Shown piece after piece: positions 16,990 to 26,146 of a DNA stretch of 64,000 nt. The notes below the pieces were generated by a model. It saw only the letters and a program-made list of their open reading frames with translations. It did no database searches and had not been told where the DNA came from. This DNA comes from Acidobacteriaceae bacterium. Its GTDB lineage: Bacteria > Acidobacteriota > Terriglobia > Terriglobales > Acidobacteriaceae. Made by a program: the position numbers and the translations under genes. Each line of letters starts with the position of its first letter. Position 1 is the first letter of the stretch. The stretch is from assembly GCA_035944135.1 (NCBI GenBank), contig DASZBM010000002.1, positions 930,001 through 994,000 of the forward strand. Reading direction: 5' to 3'.

Positions 16990-19869
16990 CTATTGGCAGA
17001 ACACCGCAACAACGGTTCCAGTGCCGGCGTGCCCAGGCGAAGGTCCATATCCGGGGCTCGTCTTCACCACAATAATAGCCGGCACATTGCCTGTAATCGC
17101 GCTGCCGGACTGGCCGACGGAACTCGACACGATCACTCCCATATACGAAGGAACGCTCGACGGCGGACCAGAGCTATTCCCCGTGCCACTACTCCACCCG
17201 CCGCCGCAACTCTGCGGAGCCGTGCTGGCAAAGCCCTTGAACGCATTCGGTGCAGGTCCACCACTCAGCGAGTTGTCCTTCGCCCATTGCGCGCTCCAGA
17301 ACTCCACCTGCGTGCCTGTCGCCGCATTCAGATTCCCGACAATCATCGACCCCTCCGCCAGGAACGCGAACAGAATTACAGGCTCGGAAACCGTCGACGG
17401 CAGATAGTACGCATCGCCGGCGAAGTTAGCCGCCACAGTATCCGGTCCCAGCGGCTGATTCACAAGAATCATGCAGCTCGCCGTTCCGGTCCCATCCGTG
17501 GTGCCCGAGCACGTCTGTGCGCTTCCTCCGGTCCCCAGCGTAATCGAGACAGTACGTCCCGCAATTGGCGTTACGCCATCCTCCTTCAACACAGCGGCAA
17601 ACGTAGTCGAGTGACCATTCGCAATCACGGTCGGACTGGTCGCCGTGAACGCCACAGTGTCTTCCTCTTTGGTCACCGTAAACGGAGTCGCCGCCGAAGC
17701 CGGCACATAGAATCCGTCTCCCGCAAAGCTCGCAGTCAACGTATATGGACCCGCCGCCTGGTTCGGCGTCAACGAACAAGTTGCGTTTCCGGAGCCATCT
17801 GTCATCGCCGAGCAAGTCTCAGTGCCACCGCCCGAACCCAGCACAAACGTCACTGTCTTATTCGCGAGCGGGTTTCCATCGGTCGTCAGTTGCGCCTGAA
17901 CCGTCGCCGCATCGTCATAGTCTGAAGTCGTGGCGTTCGCAGCCGTGAATGCAATGGCAGCCTCTTCATGCGTCACCGTGAAGGTGGTGGACACGCTGCT
18001 TCCCGCATACGATGAGTCCGCAGCGAACGTCGCCGTCAGCGTGTACATTCCCGCTGGTTGATTTGGTGTCACCGAGCACGACGCGATCCCCGAGCCATTC
18101 GTCATCGCCGAGCATGTCTCCGTGCCGCCGCCTGTACCAAGCACAAACGTTACTGTCTTCCCGGAAAGCGGACCCCCGCCGGTAGCAGTCAGCACGGCCT
18201 GCATCGTCGCCGTGTCGCTGTAGTCCGAGGTCGTCGCGCTCGCACCGGTGAACGCAATCGCGGACGCAGGCTCAATGTTCACGTCAAAGTTCGCCGAAGG
18301 GATTCCGTTCGTTACTACAACCAACTCACTCGCGCCCTGCTCAATACCTGCCGGTACGTCGAAGCTGGTCGAGATGACCGTCGAAGTATCCCCTACTGCC
18401 TCAACCCCCATCCGGCTGTGGCCATGCGTGCGCGCATAGACAACATCTCCAGTTCCGTTATTCGTGATCCGCACCAGCGGGTAGTTCGTCGACTCCTGGA
18501 CATCGTCGCCATAAGAGCCACCCATCGACAGACCGTTGAACAGGTTTCCCGAGATCGCATACGTATTGCCCAGCCCAAGAACGTTCGGCGGCGGCGACGT
18601 AATCACCGGCCTCCATGCGTTCTGATAGGTGCCGATGTTCTCGTAAAGATAAACATCGCTCCCGCCATGCGTATACAAAATCTCCCCCGTCGGCAACACT
18701 AGCATTCGGCCGTGATACGCGGCCTCGCCGCTGACATTGGGGCCTCCGCTCGTGCTCACCGGGTTCAGCGCCCCTCCCGACAGGGTGAACTCGAAGAATT
18801 GCGCTCCCGCAGGGAACGACGTTCCCGACACTCCCGGCGACGCCTCGACCAGCACATTGCCATCCGGCAAAATGGACGCCGGTCCATCAGGAACCGTCAA
18901 CTGTATCCCCGAGTTCTGTGAAATCGAGCCCAGCGGAAACGATGTAGCCGTCGCCCATGTCTTCGCATTGGTGTCATACGTTGCATTTTGCCCGGATACA
19001 TTGCCCCCGAAGTAAACCACCACGCCGTCAGGCCGCAACACCGCCGGCCCAACCTCGCGCGAGCCCGTGCCCGTCGACGTAATATCCGCCAGATTCACCG
19101 GCGTGTATCCGGGACTGCTCCACGTTAGCGTCGCAGGATCGTAAAGCTCGTAGGCGCTTCCGCCCCCGGTACTAAGGTTCGCCGTGTTATTCGCATCCAC
19201 CGTCAAGACCGTCCCGTCCGGCAGGATTGTCCATCCCTCCTCGTCGTTGCTGTCCAGCTTGCCACTCGCGGCAACCAGCGTCAGTGTCAAAGCGTTAGGG
19301 TCCAGCTTGTAGATCGTGCCCGAGGAATCAATATCGGCGATCAAGGTTGTTCCATCCTGAAGAGTGATCGACTGATTGTCGCTCCCCACATAAGCCGCCG
19401 GAACCGAAATGGGCCCCGACCACTGCCCCGTTCCACCGTTGGCTGTGGGATCGAACACATAGCCCAGCGTGGTGGGGCAGTTCGTTACCGGTGGCGGCGG
19501 GGTCCTGCACCCCAGATAGCCGTTGTTATATTCGCCGCCAATGACGAACACCCGGCCGTCCGGCAGCACCCCGGAAGCGTAATAAAGAGGACCATATCCC
19601 GGCGGATTAGGACTGGGCTGCGGAAGACTCTGCAACGCAGTCCACACGCCGTTCGCGTAGCTGCCGTTCTTCGGCGTCAGACGATTCCACGCGGTGCCCT
19701 GTTCCCCCGCCTGGCACATCACCGAGCCATCGGTCAGCAAGAGACACGTACTCGCATTCGGCGCCCCGCTCAGCGCCGTCCACTGTGCATGCGCAAAGCT
19801 GCGCCCAGCCGTCAGAACGAACAGAAGAAATGCAAGCTTGGAAATCAGCCGCACACAATCTCGTTTCAT
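16990..19869 (-). CDS. Large secreted kelch beta-propeller protein with E-set and Ig-like repeats
   Basis: About 959 residues, exported (signal peptide MKRDCVRLISKLAFLLFVLTAG...). ATG 19869 has AGAGGTGA five bases upstream. Residues 30-420 form a kelch-type propeller with repeated LPDGRVFVIGG / LPDGTVLTVD / LRPDGVVVYFGG / LPDGNVLVEA / LPTGEILYTHGG blades. Then comes a galactose-oxidase-type early-set domain (VVYARTHGHSRMGVE). Three bacterial Ig-like repeats of about 90 residues each carry KTVTFVLGTGGGTETCSA, KTVTFVLGSGGGTETCSA and RTVSITLGTGGSAQTCSG. Repeat 2 and 1 are nearly identical over long stretches, indicating recent duplication. Whether the propeller keeps copper ligands is not evident. 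Likely a cell-surface or extracellular carbohydrate-active or adhesive protein. Confidence 0.8.
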   Translation of the reverse strand: MKRDCVRLISKLAFLLFVLTAGRSFAHAQWTALSGAPNASTCLLLTDGSVMCQAGEQGTAWNRLTPKNGSYANGVWTALQSLPQPSPNPPGYGPLYYASGVLPDGRVFVIGGEYNNGYLGCRTPPPPVTNCPTTLGYVFDPTANGGTGQWSGPISVPAAYVGSDNQSITLQDGTTLIADIDSSGTIYKLDPNALTLTLVAASGKLDSNDEEGWTILPDGTVLTVDANNTANLSTGGGSAYELYDPATLTWSSPGYTPVNLADITSTGTGSREVGPAVLRPDGVVVYFGGNVSGQNATYDTNAKTWATATSFPLGSISQNSGIQLTVPDGPASILPDGNVLVEASPGVSGTSFPAGAQFFEFTLSGGALNPVSTSGGPNVSGEAAYHGRMLVLPTGEILYTHGGSDVYLYENIGTYQNAWRPVITSPPPNVLGLGNTYAISGNLFNGLSMGGSYGDDVQESTNYPLVRITNNGTGDVVYARTHGHSRMGVEAVGDTSTVISTSFDVPAGIEQGASELVVVTNGIPSANFDVNIEPASAIAFTGASATTSDYSDTATMQAVLTATGGGPLSGKTVTFVLGTGGGTETCSAMTNGSGIASCSVTPNQPAGMYTLTATFAADSSYAGSSVSTTFTVTHEEAAIAFTAANATTSDYDDAATVQAQLTTDGNPLANKTVTFVLGSGGGTETCSAMTDGSGNATCSLTPNQAAGPYTLTASFAGDGFYVPASAATPFTVTKEEDTVAFTATSPTVIANGHSTTFAAVLKEDGVTPIAGRTVSITLGTGGSAQTCSGTTDGTGTASCMILVNQPLGPDTVAANFAGDAYYLPSTVSEPVILFAFLAEGSMIVGNLNAATGTQVEFWSAQWAKDNSLSGGPAPNAFKGFASTAPQSCGGGWSSGTGNSSGPPSSVPSYMGVIVSSSVGQSGSAITGNVPAIIVVKTSPGYGPSPGHAGTGTVVAVFCQ

Positions 19870-20125
19870 CGCATCACCTCTGCGTTGAAGAAACAAGCTG
19901 TGGCCCGTTGGGAGTGTGCAGACTTGAACACATTTTCACTGAAGTGTCAAATCTAAACGGAGGGTCGTCTCACGAAAACATCAGGCTGCGTTCGGCATGG
20001 CTACAACGCCTTAATGTGCCACGCGGTCGGCGCCAGCAATGATGAACTGCGATCGGGGGTCGCCGGCATTTTCCCCGAATCGGACCTGGCATCCGAACCT
20101 ATCCGCCGTAACTAATTGGAAAGAA

Positions 20126-20200
<75 letters not shown>

Positions 20201-20297
20201 TCAGGTGGCAACAGCAGTCTTACAGTGTGAGGAACACGTCGACTGCTCTTGTTTGTTATAACAAATGCCCTTACCGATGGTCAAAGCTTGAAACGCA

Positions 20298-21074
20298 CTA
20301 CGGAAACAGCATCACTGCAATCGAATAGGGCGTAAACGGACCTGAATCCTTCGCGTCGCAGGCCCCAACCACAGCCGAATGGTACTTCCCGGTCGCCAGC
20401 CGCTGGCGAAGCGTCTCCGGCAGCCGGTCCAGCGAGGCAGTCGTAAACCGCATCACAAACCACGGCTTCCGCGCACCCGCGTAGCCCGTTTCCATCTCGC
20501 ATGTCCGCCGCGCATCGTCGACGTTAGCAAGCAGGTACAGCCTTGACTCTGTCCGTAGAAGCGAAGCAACGGCGGTCTCCTGCTCCTGAAAGCTCAGGCT
20601 CTCCACGCTGCGATCGAAATCCTCCACCGCATAAAGCTGCTCGCCCCGCCGCACCACACTGATTCCAACCGAATTCACACGAGGGTCGAGCAGATTCGCC
20701 CGGTGATCCGGCGAGTGCATCCACGCGTCATGAATCGTCGGCGCATTCCACGCCTCGGCGACGTTCTCCGCAATGACGGTGAACTTTGCACCTGCGATGT
20801 GTCCGCGGCCAGCCAGATCAAGCTCCCCCGGATACTGGTGCGAGATCGATTCCCTCGCCGCCATCTCGCCTGCGTGCCTCTGGGCTGCGCGATACAGCGT
20901 CTCATCCCACTTCAGCGGCGGCAATCCACGCTGCTCGCGCTCCGCATTCGCCGCGCTGAACAGATACTGTTCAGCTACCGTCCCCCTGGCTTTGGGTGAA
21001 GAGGGCATCGCTGCCACAGCAGGCAGGAGAGTGACTGCCAGAATTGATAGAGCGCGGAGAGCCATTGCTCGCAT
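20298..21074 (-). CDS. Secreted CAP (SCP/PR-1) domain protein
   Basis: A 258-residue exported protein with signal peptide (MRAMALRALSILAVTLLPAVAAMP). Residues 35-160 are a CAP domain: LFSAANAEREQRGLPPLKWDETLYRAAQRHAGEMA, then SHQYPGE, IAENVA and a HDAWMHSPDHRANLLDP motif with the conserved HRxNLL block. The remaining C-terminal 100 residues are specific to this protein and contain two Cys. Bacterial CAP proteins are mostly uncharacterised; some bind lipids or act on the cell envelope. Single gene, leftward, ending 97 bp from the tRNA. Confidence 0.88.
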   Translation of the reverse strand: MRAMALRALSILAVTLLPAVAAMPSSPKARGTVAEQYLFSAANAEREQRGLPPLKWDETLYRAAQRHAGEMAARESISHQYPGELDLAGRGHIAGAKFTVIAENVAEAWNAPTIHDAWMHSPDHRANLLDPRVNSVGISVVRRGEQLYAVEDFDRSVESLSFQEQETAVASLLRTESRLYLLANVDDARRTCEMETGYAGARKPWFVMRFTTASLDRLPETLRQRLATGKYHSAVVGACDAKDSGPFTPYSIAVMLFP

Positions 21075-21157
21075 TAACCCCCAGTGGTCGAGAAAAGTAG
21101 CGCCTTTTCATCTCACCACGCAAGAGTTCGTCGGAAAACTCCCCGAAGGTAGTACCG

Positions 21158-21925
21158 TTACCTTCCGTCCTGAACCAGGTCCGGCAAGCGCTCGCGATAT
21201 CGAACCATGAGGTTCAACAGCTTACGTGCCTCCCAATACCTCGGCCCGAAACGCTTCGGATCGGCGAGCGTCCGAAACAGCCAGCCCAGATACAGCTTGT
21301 CGGCCCACACCGGAATCCCCACCTGGTCACCGCTGAGGAATGCAATGGCTGCTCCGATGCAATGAATCGCAGGCCGATAGGACAGTCGCTGTTTCAAGTA
21401 GAGGCCGAGCCGCTCCTGTGTTCCGCCACCTACGGTCACCAAGACGTGCTCCGGTCGCAGACGTTCCAAAAGTTCCAGCAGCCTTGGATCCTCAATCTCC
21501 TTGCCGTACATCGGGGCGAGATAAACGCACTCCTCCGGCACCTCGATGCCCTGCATCTTCAGCCACTCGATGTTTCGAGCCGCGCTTACGGGACTAGCCA
21601 TGATCCACACAACATTCCCCGGCCGGTGCATTTCCGATCTTTGCAGCAGCTCTCGCAGATACAGCAGACCGGATAGCCTTTGAATCTTCTCCCGCGATAT
21701 CCGGTTCCAGATCATCACCATGAACGCCGAGTCTGGGATGCACACGTCGGCATTCAGCAATGCTTCACGGTAGCCGGCGTTGCGGTCGATGTCCTTGAGG
21801 GCGGGCGCGGCAGGGACGACCAGCAGCCCGCCGCGTTCCATTTCTGTCACGGCATCCGAAACCGATCCGCCAAAGAAATCGACGCCCAGAATCGTCACCT
21901 TCCGGTGCGCAACGAACTCCGCCAT
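21158..21925 (-). CDS. WecG/TagA/CpsF-family glycosyltransferase
   Basis: A 255-residue member of the GT26 family that transfers a (N-acetyl)mannosaminyl-type sugar to a lipid-linked precursor in exopolysaccharide, teichoic acid or ECA synthesis. Family features: KVTILGVDFFGG at the N-terminus, LLNADVCIPDSAFMVMIWN (the NxAD / P-D-G-like catalytic region), LRPEHVLVTVGGGTQE and CIGAAIAFLSGDQV near the C-terminus. The start at ATG 21925 lies 2 bp after the epimerase stop, so the two are probably translated together. The proline/asparagine environment differs from canonical D-x-NADG, so the donor sugar is uncertain. Confidence 0.82.
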   Translation of the reverse strand: MAEFVAHRKVTILGVDFFGGSVSDAVTEMERGGLLVVPAAPALKDIDRNAGYREALLNADVCIPDSAFMVMIWNRISREKIQRLSGLLYLRELLQRSEMHRPGNVVWIMASPVSAARNIEWLKMQGIEVPEECVYLAPMYGKEIEDPRLLELLERLRPEHVLVTVGGGTQERLGLYLKQRLSYRPAIHCIGAAIAFLSGDQVGIPVWADKLYLGWLFRTLADPKRFGPRYWEARKLLNLMVRYRERLPDLVQDGR

Positions 21926-21927
21926 TC

Positions 21928-22920
21928 CTATTTGCCCGAAGCCCCGCGTTCGATCTCGCCTTCGATCCAGCGGTAGGTCTTCTCCATGCCATCGCGCAGT
22001 TTCGTCGAAGGCTCCCATCCGAGGCGTTCCAGGATGAGCGTGTTATCGCTGTTGCGCCCGTTCACGCCCTTGGGCGCGCTCAGGTTGTAATTCCGCTTCA
22101 GCTTGATCCCTGCAATGTCCTCGACGATGTCCACGAGCTGATTGATCGTTACAAGCTCGCTCGAGCCGAGGTTGATTGGCTCATCGATGTCGCTCTCCAT
22201 GATCATCTGCGTGCCTTCCACGCAATCGTCGATGTACATAAAGCTTCGCGTCTGGTGTCCATCTCCCCAGATCTCGATATCGTGTTTACCCGAACGCTTC
22301 GCTTCGATCACCTTTCGGCAGATCGCCGCCGGCGCCTTTTCGCGCCCACCGTCCCAGGTGCCGTGCGGCCCATAGACATTGTGATACCGCGCGACGCGCG
22401 CCACCAGGCCGAAGTCTTCCTCAAAGTGCCGGCACATGCGCTCGCTGAAAAGCTTCTCCCAACCGTAGCCGTCTTCTGGCAGCGCCGGGTACGCATCGCT
22501 CTCCTTCAACGCCACCACATCCGGATTCGTCTGCTTCTCACCGTTGTACACGCATGCTGAAGACGAGTAGAAGAATCGCTTCACACCTGCATCCTTCGCC
22601 GCAATCAGCATGTGCGTGTTCGTCAGCACGCTCAGCATGCACAGTGCCTTGTTGTTCTCAATGAAGCCCATCCCGCCCATATCAGCGGCGAGTTGATACA
22701 CGAGTGACGCACCCTTAGCCGCGACATGACAGCTCGCCTGGTCCTTCAGGTCCAGCGAGAGATTCTCCACACCCTCCGTCACCTGGTACCACTCATCCAA
22801 CGGTTTCACATCAACGGCGCGCACCACCTCCACGCCGTTTTCCAGTAGGCTCTTAACCAAGTGGCCGCCGATGAACCCACCCGCACCACAGACGACCGCC
22901 TTCTCGCCCTTCAAACTCAT
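21928..22920 (-). CDS. GDP-mannose 3,5-epimerase-like NAD-dependent epimerase
   Basis: A 330-residue extended SDR enzyme. The NAD-binding motif GAGGFIG is at 12-18 and the catalytic Y152-x3-K156 at 152-156. The segments ADMGGMGFI (80-87), YGPHGTWDGGREKAPAA (183-199) and EIWGDGHQTRSFMYIDDC are close to those of plant GDP-mannose 3,5-epimerase, which makes GDP-L-galactose and GDP-L-gulose. It is directly followed by a WecG-type glycosyltransferase, so a role in supplying a sugar nucleotide for an envelope polysaccharide is likely. The exact substrate is inferred from motif similarity only. Confidence 0.85.
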   Translation of the reverse strand: MSLKGEKAVVCGAGGFIGGHLVKSLLENGVEVVRAVDVKPLDEWYQVTEGVENLSLDLKDQASCHVAAKGASLVYQLAADMGGMGFIENNKALCMLSVLTNTHMLIAAKDAGVKRFFYSSSACVYNGEKQTNPDVVALKESDAYPALPEDGYGWEKLFSERMCRHFEEDFGLVARVARYHNVYGPHGTWDGGREKAPAAICRKVIEAKRSGKHDIEIWGDGHQTRSFMYIDDCVEGTQMIMESDIDEPINLGSSELVTINQLVDIVEDIAGIKLKRNYNLSAPKGVNGRNSDNTLILERLGWEPSTKLRDGMEKTYRWIEGEIERGASGK

Positions 22921-23025
22921 TCACTCTCCGCGCCTGCGATTTCTGGCTGCTCCGCGTTTCTCATCATTCTATCGCGGCCGTTTGGGCTCGCGTCGGTTCC
23001 CGCTCTGTGGGATGCTCCCTCGCCA

Positions 23026-23943
23026 ATGACTTCAATAATGACCGCAACGTCACCGCCACCCAGACATACTGCGAGTCCGCCGGCGCATCGAAGCAGGGCC
23101 GCCTCGCTGCGCCGAAAGCTTCGCGCGAACCCGATGGTTGCCGCGGGTGTCATCCTGCTGACACTCTTTACGCTGTGCGCAATCTTTGCTCCGCTGCTGG
23201 CACCGCACGATCCCGCACAGCTCGACCTTGCACAACGCCTTCTTCCGCCTACACACGCACACTGGTTCGGCACAGACGAACTCGGCCGTGACGTGTTCTC
23301 GCGCACGCTCTATGGCGCTCGCGTTTCGCTGCTTGTGGCGATCTCGGTTGTCGGCTCCTCGCTTTTTGTCGGCGGCATCCTCGGCTGCATCGCGGGCTTC
23401 TACGAAGGATGGGCCGACACCCTCATCAATCTCTACCTGACCAACGCGTTTCTCGCGCTTCCTGGCATTCTTCTCGCCGTTGCGATCGTTGCCTTCCTCG
23501 GCCCGAGCCTGATCAACCTGATTGTGGCGCTCGCGCTTGCCGGGTGGGTCAACTACGCACGGCTTGTCCGCGGCCAGGTCATGGCGATGAAGCAGCGCGA
23601 GTTCGTGCAGGCCGCGCGCTCGCTCGGCGCCAGTGATGTGCGCCTCATGCTTCATCACATCCTGCCGAACATCATTCAGCCGGTGCTCGTACAAGCCGCG
23701 ATCGGAATGGCTGGCGCGGTGCTGGCCGAAGCCACGCTCAGCTTCCTCGGCCTCGGCGTTCAGCCGCCCACGGCCACCTGGGGCGCCATGCTCAACGACG
23801 CCCGCTCTCATCTCTTCGAGTCGCCTTACCTCGTCTTCTTCCCTGCCGCCGCCGTCGCTCTCTGCGTGCTCGCCTTCAACCTCGTCGGTGACGGCCTCCG
23901 CGATCTCCTCGATCCTCGCACTCGTATTCGCGAAGGGCTATGA
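23026..23943 (+). CDS. Peptide/nickel-type ABC transporter permease (DppC/OppC family)
   Basis: About 305 residues from ATG 23026 (or ATG 23038). A leading helix (PMVAAGVILLTLFTLCAIFAPLLAP) is followed by the DppC-type signature HWFGTDELGRDVFSRTLYGARVSL and five more membrane helices. The EAA loop that contacts the ATPase reads REFVQAARSLGASDVRLMLHHILPN. The C-terminal helix ends VGDGLRDLLDPRTR, typical of the family. No substrate-binding protein or ATPase gene is adjacent. The cognate B-type permease gene lies 1.2 kb away on the opposite strand, which is unusual. A phosphodiesterase gene follows after 4 bp. Confidence 0.92.
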   Translation: MTSIMTATSPPPRHTASPPAHRSRAASLRRKLRANPMVAAGVILLTLFTLCAIFAPLLAPHDPAQLDLAQRLLPPTHAHWFGTDELGRDVFSRTLYGARVSLLVAISVVGSSLFVGGILGCIAGFYEGWADTLINLYLTNAFLALPGILLAVAIVAFLGPSLINLIVALALAGWVNYARLVRGQVMAMKQREFVQAARSLGASDVRLMLHHILPNIIQPVLVQAAIGMAGAVLAEATLSFLGLGVQPPTATWGAMLNDARSHLFESPYLVFFPAAAVALCVLAFNLVGDGLRDLLDPRTRIREGL

Positions 23944-23947
23944 GTGC

Positions 23948-24406
23948 ATGATCGGTGTGATCTCTGACACTCACGGCCTTCTGCGACCCGAAGCCCTTGA
24001 CGCGCTCCGCGGCGCAGAGCACATCCTCCACGCCGGCGACGTAGGAGACATCACGATCCTCGACCGCTTGCGATCCATTGCTCCCGTGACCGCCATCCGC
24101 GGCAACATCGACACCAGCGGCCCAACCGCGCAGCTCCCCGCCACCGAAGCCATCGAGCTCCACGGCCACCTGATCTACATGCTGCACGCAATCGCCGATC
24201 TCGACCTGAAGCCCGAGGCCGCCGGCATCTCCGTCGTGATCTTCGGCCACTCGCACAAGCCGTCAACCGACATCCACAAGGGCGTGCTCTATCTCAACCC
24301 CGGAAGCGCCGGCCCGCGGCGTTTCAAACTTCCGATCACCGTCGCGCACCTGCACCTCGACGCGAAACCGCGCGCGGAGATCATCCCACTCTCAATTTCG
24401 GGTTGA
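23948..24406 (+). CDS. YfcE/MJ0936-type metallophosphoesterase
   Basis: A 152-residue calcineurin-like phosphoesterase. Metal ligands are visible in order: ISDTHG (Asp, His), HAGDVGD (Asp), RGNIDT (Asn), MLHA (His) and FGHSHKP (His, His), with LNPGSAGPRR at the end, diagnostic for the YfcE/YmdB-like small phosphodiesterases. ATG 23948 lies 4 bp after the permease stop, so translation is probably coupled. Substrate unknown; family members hydrolyse phosphodiesters in vitro. Confidence 0.92.
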   Translation: MIGVISDTHGLLRPEALDALRGAEHILHAGDVGDITILDRLRSIAPVTAIRGNIDTSGPTAQLPATEAIELHGHLIYMLHAIADLDLKPEAAGISVVIFGHSHKPSTDIHKGVLYLNPGSAGPRRFKLPITVAHLHLDAKPRAEIIPLSISG

Positions 24407-24407
24407 A

Positions 24408-25154
24408 TTACATCTTTGCGATCGCTGCCTTGGGATCCGCCACCGGCTTGGGCTGCTCCTTGGGAACCGGCCGCTGTCCCACAACCGGCGCCTCAGGTGC
24501 CGGTACCGGATGCGCTGCAGTTTTCGTCCACGTCAGGGTCACGGTGGAAAGAATGTCCGCCATCCGCTGGTTCAGGGTTTCCAACTGATGTTCGGTAATC
24601 TCCTCCGCTCCGCTTGAAATCGCACAGAACGTATTGATCTCCATGTCGAACCGGTAGCAGGCTCCCTTGCGATAGGCGGTGTAAACCTCGTCGCGGGCCT
24701 CCACGCAGATATCCCCATGCTCATCATGGCCATGTGTAAACCGCATCCCGCCGATGTCCTGCACGTCCGTGGGAAGGTTCGCCGGCGCCGCCTCCCGGGC
24801 ACACTCTTCATCGTTCGTATGCGGGGTCACGCTGTAATAGAACACCGCCCCGCTCAGCGTGGAGTACGGATACGGATTGAAGTCCAGGCTCGCGACACCC
24901 CGCACCCTCGCATCCGGCGCAGCAGACCGCGCATCGTTATGGAACGTGCTCACAAGCCCGTCCTTGCGCGTCAAACTCCATCCGGGTGGAACCTGAAACT
25001 TGACCCCAAAGTGTCCGTCCTTGAAGTCGCGAGGAGCCGCGGTAGCAGGCGGCGCGGTGGGAATCGTTATCTGCTGCCCCACACACGGAAGCGCAGCCAC
25101 ACACGGAATTGCAGCGAGGGCGAGGCCCAGGGAGAGTGTCGCAGAAAGACGCAT
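24408..25154 (-). CDS. Exported protein of unknown function
   Basis: A 248-residue protein with an N-terminal signal sequence (MRLSATLSLGLALAAIPCVAALPCVGQQ). The chosen ATG 25154 gives this signal directly; longer in-frame extensions do not. The mature part contains HFGVKFQVPPGWSLTRKDG, as in proteins with a PsbP-like or DUF1795-like fold, four Cys (EECAREAAP, DICVEARD, GACYRFD, NTFCAIS) and a Pro-rich C-terminus. It shares the VPPGW / VPSGW opening with the protein at 15830, so the two may be distant relatives. It lies 6 bp from the B-type permease gene, in the same direction. Confidence 0.72.
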   Translation of the reverse strand: MRLSATLSLGLALAAIPCVAALPCVGQQITIPTAPPATAAPRDFKDGHFGVKFQVPPGWSLTRKDGLVSTFHNDARSAAPDARVRGVASLDFNPYPYSTLSGAVFYYSVTPHTNDEECAREAAPANLPTDVQDIGGMRFTHGHDEHGDICVEARDEVYTAYRKGACYRFDMEINTFCAISSGAEEITEHQLETLNQRMADILSTVTLTWTKTAAHPVPAPEAPVVGQRPVPKEQPKPVADPKAAIAKM

Positions 25155-25159
25155 CGCTC

Positions 25160-26146
25160 TTATCGTCGCATTCGGGGATCGGTGAACCAATACATCCAAT
25201 CGGTCAGCAAATTTACTGCGACGTAGGTCAGCCCGACCGCCAGAATGCACCCTTGTACGAGAGCATAGTCCCGATTCGAGATCGCCGAAAGTGTAAGTCG
25301 TCCCAGGCCTGGCCATCCGAAGATCGTCTCCGTGACAATTGCTCCTGCAAGCAACGAGCCAAACTGCAGACCCAACACCGTCAAAACCGGGTTCAGCGCA
25401 TTCCTCAGTGCGTGACGGTACACCACAGTTTGCTCCGAAAGTCCCTTGGCGCGCGCGGTACGAACGTAATCCTGACCTAACTCTTCCAGCATCGATGTCC
25501 GCACCATCCGGGTAAGAATTGCCGCCACTCCCAGCCCCAGCGTGATCGCCGGCAGCACGAGATGTTTCAGGAAGTCGACTCCACCGACGCCCGCGCCCGA
25601 GACGGGCAACCACCCCAGGCCGATCGAAAATATGACGATCAGAATCGGTCCGAGCGCAAAATTCGGAAAGCTCAACCCAAACAGGCTCCCCACCCCTATC
25701 GTTCGGTCCTGCCACGCATCCCGCTTCCTCGCGGAATACACGCCTGCTGGAATCGCAATGCCCGCGCCCAATAGCATCGCCGCGGCGGTCAGCGCGATCG
25801 TGTAGGGATACCGCTGCAAAATGAGGTGAAGCACCGAATCATGCAGCCGCAGCGACTGCCCCAGGTTGCCATGCACGATCCCCCGCCAATAGTGCATGTA
25901 CTGCTCGCCCAGCGGCGCGTCGAGCCCGTATGAGTGCCGCAGCGCTGAAATGTCCGCCGCCGTCGCTCCCTCGCCTAGCATCTGCACAATCGGATCGCCG
26001 GGCACGAGATGAATCAGCAGAAACACGACAGTCACGACCAGCCACAGCACCGGCAGGGTCGTCAGCGCACGCTTCAACAAACCGCGTCCCACGCGTCGCA
26101 CGGCTCGCGTCTTTTTATCCTGAGCGGTCCCGTTCGCCACCGTCAT
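25160..26146 (-). CDS. Peptide/nickel-type ABC transporter permease (DppB/OppB family)
   Basis: A 328-residue permease with six membrane helices. The N-terminal helix is followed by the family motif HLVPGDPIVQMLGEGA, a large periplasmic loop (LRHSYGLDAPLGEQYMHY) and the EAA loop QDYVRTARAKGLSEQTVVYRHALRNALNP. The C-terminus has IFGWPGLGRL. It overlaps by 4 bases (ATGA) the end of the CNNM/CorC gene upstream, so it is in the same transcript as that gene and not with its C-type partner, which lies on the other strand. No ATPase or binding-protein gene is in the window. Confidence 0.92.
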   Translation of the reverse strand: MTVANGTAQDKKTRAVRRVGRGLLKRALTTLPVLWLVVTVVFLLIHLVPGDPIVQMLGEGATAADISALRHSYGLDAPLGEQYMHYWRGIVHGNLGQSLRLHDSVLHLILQRYPYTIALTAAAMLLGAGIAIPAGVYSARKRDAWQDRTIGVGSLFGLSFPNFALGPILIVIFSIGLGWLPVSGAGVGGVDFLKHLVLPAITLGLGVAAILTRMVRTSMLEELGQDYVRTARAKGLSEQTVVYRHALRNALNPVLTVLGLQFGSLLAGAIVTETIFGWPGLGRLTLSAISNRDYALVQGCILAVGLTYVAVNLLTDWMYWFTDPRMRR

